A program made the translations under genes and the position numbers. Below, piece after piece: positions 61,379 to 64,000 of a stretch of DNA of 64,000 nucleotides. The notes beneath the pieces are model-generated. The model was given only the letters and a program-made list of their open reading frames with translations, was not told the DNA's origin and searched no databases. Position 1 is the first letter of the stretch. Each line of letters starts with the position of its first letter. The stretch is from assembly GCA_014075275.1 (NCBI GenBank), contig CP046179.1, positions 1,807,932 through 1,871,931 of the forward strand. Reading direction: 5' to 3'. This DNA is from Boseongicola sp. (GTDB taxonomy: Bacteria > Pseudomonadota > Alphaproteobacteria > Rhodobacterales > Rhodobacteraceae).

Positions 61379-62722
61379 ATGACCGACCTCGCCCAGCTTA
61401 CAGACGCCCTTCTGACTGCCGCCAAAGCCGAAGGGGCAGATGCCGCTGACGCGCTGGCGACCAATGGCACCGCACTGTCCATCGACGTCCTCGGCGGCAA
61501 ACTGGAACACGCCGAACGCTCGGAAGGCATCGACATCGGACTGCGCGTCATGGTCGGCAAACGTCAGTCCTGCGTGTCCGCTTCTGACATCAATCCCGAT
61601 ACCATCCGCACCGTCGCGGAACGCGCCGTTGCCATGGCCAAACTTGCACCCGAAGACCCGCACATTGGCCTCGCAGACCCAGATCAACTGGCCGCCGATT
61701 GGGATGTCGCAGCGCTTGATCTGGCTGAAGACGCGCCAGAGCCTGACCCTGCGCACCTGCAAGACCTCGCCACTCGCGCCGAAGCCGCGGCCCTTGCCCA
61801 CGAAGGCATCACCCAGGCCGACAGCGTCTCGGCAGGCTTTTCCCATTCCGCCATCCACCTCGCCGCCACCAACGGTTTTTCCGGCGGCTACAACCGCAGC
61901 TCGCACTGGACCTCCTGCGTTGCCTTTACCGGCACCGGCACAGACATGGAGCGTGACTACTACGGCGACGGTCGCATCTACCGCGGCGATCTCGATGATC
62001 CAGAAACCATAGGCAATATCGCAGCCACTCGCACCTTGGCCCGCGCCGGAGCACGCAAACCCCCCACCGGCAGTTTCCCCGTCCTCTATGACGAACGGGT
62101 GGCCTCCGGCCTGATCGGCCACCTGCTGCAAGCGGTCAACGGCGCTGCCATCGCCCGCGGCTCAAGCTGGCTGCGCGACAAGATGGGCGAACAGGTCCTG
62201 CCCGCCCACCTCTCTATCACCGAAAACCCGCATCGCGCCCGCACCAGTGCCTCGCGCCCTTTCGACGCCGAAGGCCTCGCCACCAAACCCCGCGACATCG
62301 TCGCAAATGGCATCCTGCAAGGCTGGACCCTCGATCTCGCCACTGCCCGCAAACTTGGCCTCACCAGCACCGCCAGCGCCGCCCGTGGCACCGGCGGGCC
62401 ACCCTCGCCCAGCCTGTCAAACATCGCCCTCACTCAAGGCACCCAATCCCGCGATGACCTTATCCGCGACATGGGCACCGGCCTTCTGGTCACATCCCTG
62501 ATCGGAAGTTCCATCAACCCCACGACCGGCGACTACTCCCGTGGTGCCAGCGGATTCTGGGTCGAAAACGGCGAGATCACGTACCCGGTCAACGAATGCA
62601 CCATCGCGGGCAACCTCCACCAGATGCTGGCCTCGATCATCCCCGCCAAAGACGCCCGCCAACACCTCAGCCGCGTTGTGCCATCGCTTCTGGTGGAAAG
62701 CCTGACCATTGCCGGCGAGTGA
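61379..62722 (+). CDS. pmbA: PmbA/TldE-type metallopeptidase-family protein
   Basis: 447 residues of the TldD/PmbA family. No HExxxH zinc motif is present, so this is the TldE/PmbA partner, which forms a heterodimer with TldD to process small peptides. Blocks: DVLGGKLEHAERSEGIDIGL, SASDINPDTIRTVAERAVAM, SAGFSHSAIHLAATNGFSGG, FPVLYDERVASGLIGHLLQA and TTGDYSRGASGFWVENGEIT near the end. tldD itself is not in the window. Confidence 0.92.
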   Translation: MTDLAQLTDALLTAAKAEGADAADALATNGTALSIDVLGGKLEHAERSEGIDIGLRVMVGKRQSCVSASDINPDTIRTVAERAVAMAKLAPEDPHIGLADPDQLAADWDVAALDLAEDAPEPDPAHLQDLATRAEAAALAHEGITQADSVSAGFSHSAIHLAATNGFSGGYNRSSHWTSCVAFTGTGTDMERDYYGDGRIYRGDLDDPETIGNIAATRTLARAGARKPPTGSFPVLYDERVASGLIGHLLQAVNGAAIARGSSWLRDKMGEQVLPAHLSITENPHRARTSASRPFDAEGLATKPRDIVANGILQGWTLDLATARKLGLTSTASAARGTGGPPSPSLSNIALTQGTQSRDDLIRDMGTGLLVTSLIGSSINPTTGDYSRGASGFWVENGEITYPVNECTIAGNLHQMLASIIPAKDARQHLSRVVPSLLVESLTIAGE

Positions 62723-63479
62723 TCTCGCCCTTCTCGAAGCAGCCGCCCGCGAAAGCGGCGAGATTGCCTGCCGTTTCTGGCGCGATGACCCGCAGGTCTG
62801 GGACAAAGGCGGCGATGACCCGGTATCCGAGGCCGACTTCGCCGTCGACACCCACCTGAAATCCCGCCTTCTGACCGCGCGCCCCGATTACGGCTGGGTC
62901 AGCGAAGAGACCGAGGATGATCCCGCCCGCCTATCCGCCGAAAGCGTCTTCATCGTCGACCCCATCGACGGCACCCGGGCCTTCGTCGCTGGCGAAAAGA
63001 CCTGGTCCCACTCGCTGGCCATTGCCCGCAACGGCCAGATCACCGCCGCCGCCGTTTACCTGCCCGTCCTCGAGAAAATGTATCTCGCCGGCCTGGGCGA
63101 AGGTGCCACTCTGAACGGCACTCCCATTCGCGCCACCGAAACCGCACTCAGTCCCGGCACAACCCTTCTGACCCCCCGCGTCACGCTGCAAGATCGCTTC
63201 TGGTCCGGCGCGGTCCCAACGTTCGACCGGCACTTTCGCCCCTCTATCGCTTACCGCCTCGCGCTTGTCGGCGAAGGCCGCTACGACGGAATGCTGACCC
63301 TCAGACCTTCGTGGGAATGGGACATCGCCGCCGGTGCCCTCATCGTTTCCGAGGCCGGAGCCAAAGCCACGGACCGACGCGGCGCACCGATGACCTTCAA
63401 CAGCCCCGCGCGCCAAACCGCAGGCGTCGTCGCAGCAGGGCACCAGACCCATCGATCCCTGATCAAACGCCTCGCCTAG
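62709..63479 (+). CDS. cysQ: 3'(2'),5'-bisphosphate nucleotidase / inositol monophosphatase family
   Basis: 256 residues of the Li-sensitive phosphatase superfamily. Metal-binding Glu in VSEETEDD and the motif FIVDPIDGTRAFVAGEKTWS are canonical; SWEWDIAAGALIVSEAGAKA supplies the C-terminal metal ligand. CysQ (PAP hydrolysis in sulfate assimilation) is likely, but inositol-phosphatase or histidinol-phosphatase activity cannot be excluded. TTG 62709 overlaps the pmbA end. Confidence 0.88.
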   Translation: MPASDLALLEAAARESGEIACRFWRDDPQVWDKGGDDPVSEADFAVDTHLKSRLLTARPDYGWVSEETEDDPARLSAESVFIVDPIDGTRAFVAGEKTWSHSLAIARNGQITAAAVYLPVLEKMYLAGLGEGATLNGTPIRATETALSPGTTLLTPRVTLQDRFWSGAVPTFDRHFRPSIAYRLALVGEGRYDGMLTLRPSWEWDIAAGALIVSEAGAKATDRRGAPMTFNSPARQTAGVVAAGHQTHRSLIKRLA

Positions 63480-64000
63480 GCCCAGATCTCAATCGACGTC
63501 GGACAAAGCCTTCAAAAAAAGCCCTCAAAACCGAATACTCCGCCCTCACCTTCGGAAACACACAAACATACGGCTTCGCCATCGCAATCGATACGCTCGA
63601 AGGCCGGACAAGCGCCCCACTTCCGATATGCCCTTCGACAAAGCTCCTCGGCACCAAAGCTACACCTGCCCCATGCAGCGCCGCCGTGATCGCCACCGAC
63701 AAATCACTGACAACCACACTCGAAGCCCCCAAACCGTCGACCGCCCGCCCCGCTTCACGAAACCAATCCCGCCAACTTGGGCCGCTGCTATAAGACGCTC
63801 CCCAATTGGTCTCGATCAGCTTTCTAGCCGGAATATTCACCAACAACCCGTCGGCATCCCCAAACTCCTGCCAGAACGCCGGAGAGCAAACGGGAACCGC
63901 CACATCCTTGAACAACTCCCGCTCTTGCATCGCCGAATAGTAAGTCGATTGATACGTCAGCCGAACGTCCACCCCATCGCGCACAAAGTCGATGGGGTCC
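63463..64000 (-). CDS. LysR family regulator, effector domain (partial)
   Basis: The C-terminal ~178 residues of a LysR-type regulator; the frame is open to the window end, so the HTH lies beyond 64000. Visible: FVRDGVDVRLTYQSTYY, FKDVAVPVCSPAFWQEFG, LSVAITAALHGAGVALVPRS and KVRAEYSVLRAFFEGFVRRR, in the family order. It overlaps the cysQ end by 17 bases (convergent). Target and effector unknown. Confidence 0.88.
   Translation of the reverse strand, partial: DPIDFVRDGVDVRLTYQSTYYSAMQERELFKDVAVPVCSPAFWQEFGDADGLLVNIPARKLIETNWGASYSSGPSWRDWFREAGRAVDGLGASSVVVSDLSVAITAALHGAGVALVPRSFVEGHIGSGALVRPSSVSIAMAKPYVCVFPKVRAEYSVLRAFFEGFVRRRLRSGPRRGV

Noticed and set aside
1..64000. tRNA, rRNA, CRISPR arrays, IS elements, phage or toxin-antitoxin genes
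   Set aside because: Looked for in intergenic regions and by protein content; none seen. tRNA folds cannot be excluded fully by eye.

Overview
The window looks like chromosomal DNA from an alphaproteobacterium of the order Rhodobacterales (Roseobacter/Rhodobacter group). The basis is high-GC coding sequence, a split F0 operon in the order atpI-B-E-b'-b, the block ffh-(acetyltransferases)-chorismate mutase-rpsP-rimM-trmD-rplS-rpmE, the block DUF3576 lipoprotein-leuS-lptE-holA-GST, a Rhodobacter-type general porin, a PhaR-type PHB regulator, a CenR-like orphan response regulator and a DUF2125 protein. I saw no rRNA, tRNA, CRISPR array, insertion sequence or phage gene. The window is a core-genome segment with some accessory islands, and genes run off both edges: a formate dehydrogenase alpha subunit on the left and a LysR regulator on the right.

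Layout. 1-4.3 kb: end of formate dehydrogenase, a methyltransferase, rsmD with a ferredoxin-reductase-type flavoprotein, and a Prx5-type peroxiredoxin. 4.3-8 kb: a tightly overlapping minus-strand operon of ridA, a glycerophosphodiesterase, a FemAB-like acyltransferase, pterin carbinolamine dehydratase and mscS. 8-9.6 kb: mlaA-mlaC lipid transport pair. 9.6-12.9 kb: divergent mnmD and a MnmC-type oxidase, a frameshifted MaoC-type hydratase and an FMN reductase. 13-18.7 kb: smc and ffh, with a small membrane ORF between them. 18.7-25.1 kb: four tandem GNAT acetyltransferases, a 33-codon linking ORF, chorismate mutase and the ribosomal block rpsP-rimM-trmD / rplS-rpmE. 25.1-29.8 kb: a deleted SDR gene, a sugar acetyltransferase, an M42 peptidase, a secreted inactive caspase-like protein with peptidoglycan-binding domains, and phaR. 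30-32.6 kb: ATP synthase F0 operon. 32.7-37.6 kb: a stress protein, two EamA exporters, ArsR and LysR regulators, and an azoreductase-DoxX pair.

37.6-45 kb is the main accessory operon: a LacI regulator, a solute-binding protein, two unusual permeases, a GH63/MGH-like glycosidase and a MalK-type ATPase. It probably imports and hydrolyses a small glycoside, and a 16-bp perfect palindrome upstream of lacI is the likely operator. 45.4-50.7 kb: an OxyR-like regulator without the redox cysteines but with an ATAG-N7-CTAT palindrome at its own start, a CenR-like regulator, ribA, an L,D-transpeptidase, yggS and a porin. 50.9-57.1 kb: DUF3576, leuS, lptE, holA and two glutathione-transferase-type enzymes. 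57.2-59.6 kb: a BaiN-type flavoprotein, a short crotonase and a C-terminally truncated SDR. 59.7-64 kb: a DUF2125 protein, a PmbA/TldE protease-like protein, a CysQ/IMPase-family phosphatase and the edge LysR.

The most unusual observations are: a seven-copy intergenic module (GC hairpin followed by a GAGTATTT-n4-CCAGAAAGAAG-like motif), mostly between convergent genes; a 4-bp GGGC-unit loss that exactly explains the MaoC frameshift; two SDR genes damaged by deletions; the cysteine-free OxyR-like protein with an OxyR-type site; two overlapping PhaR sites upstream of phaR; and the DUF11-like insertion in a sugar permease. None amounts to a proven new system. The repeat module and the GH63 transporter operon are the best candidates for follow-up.
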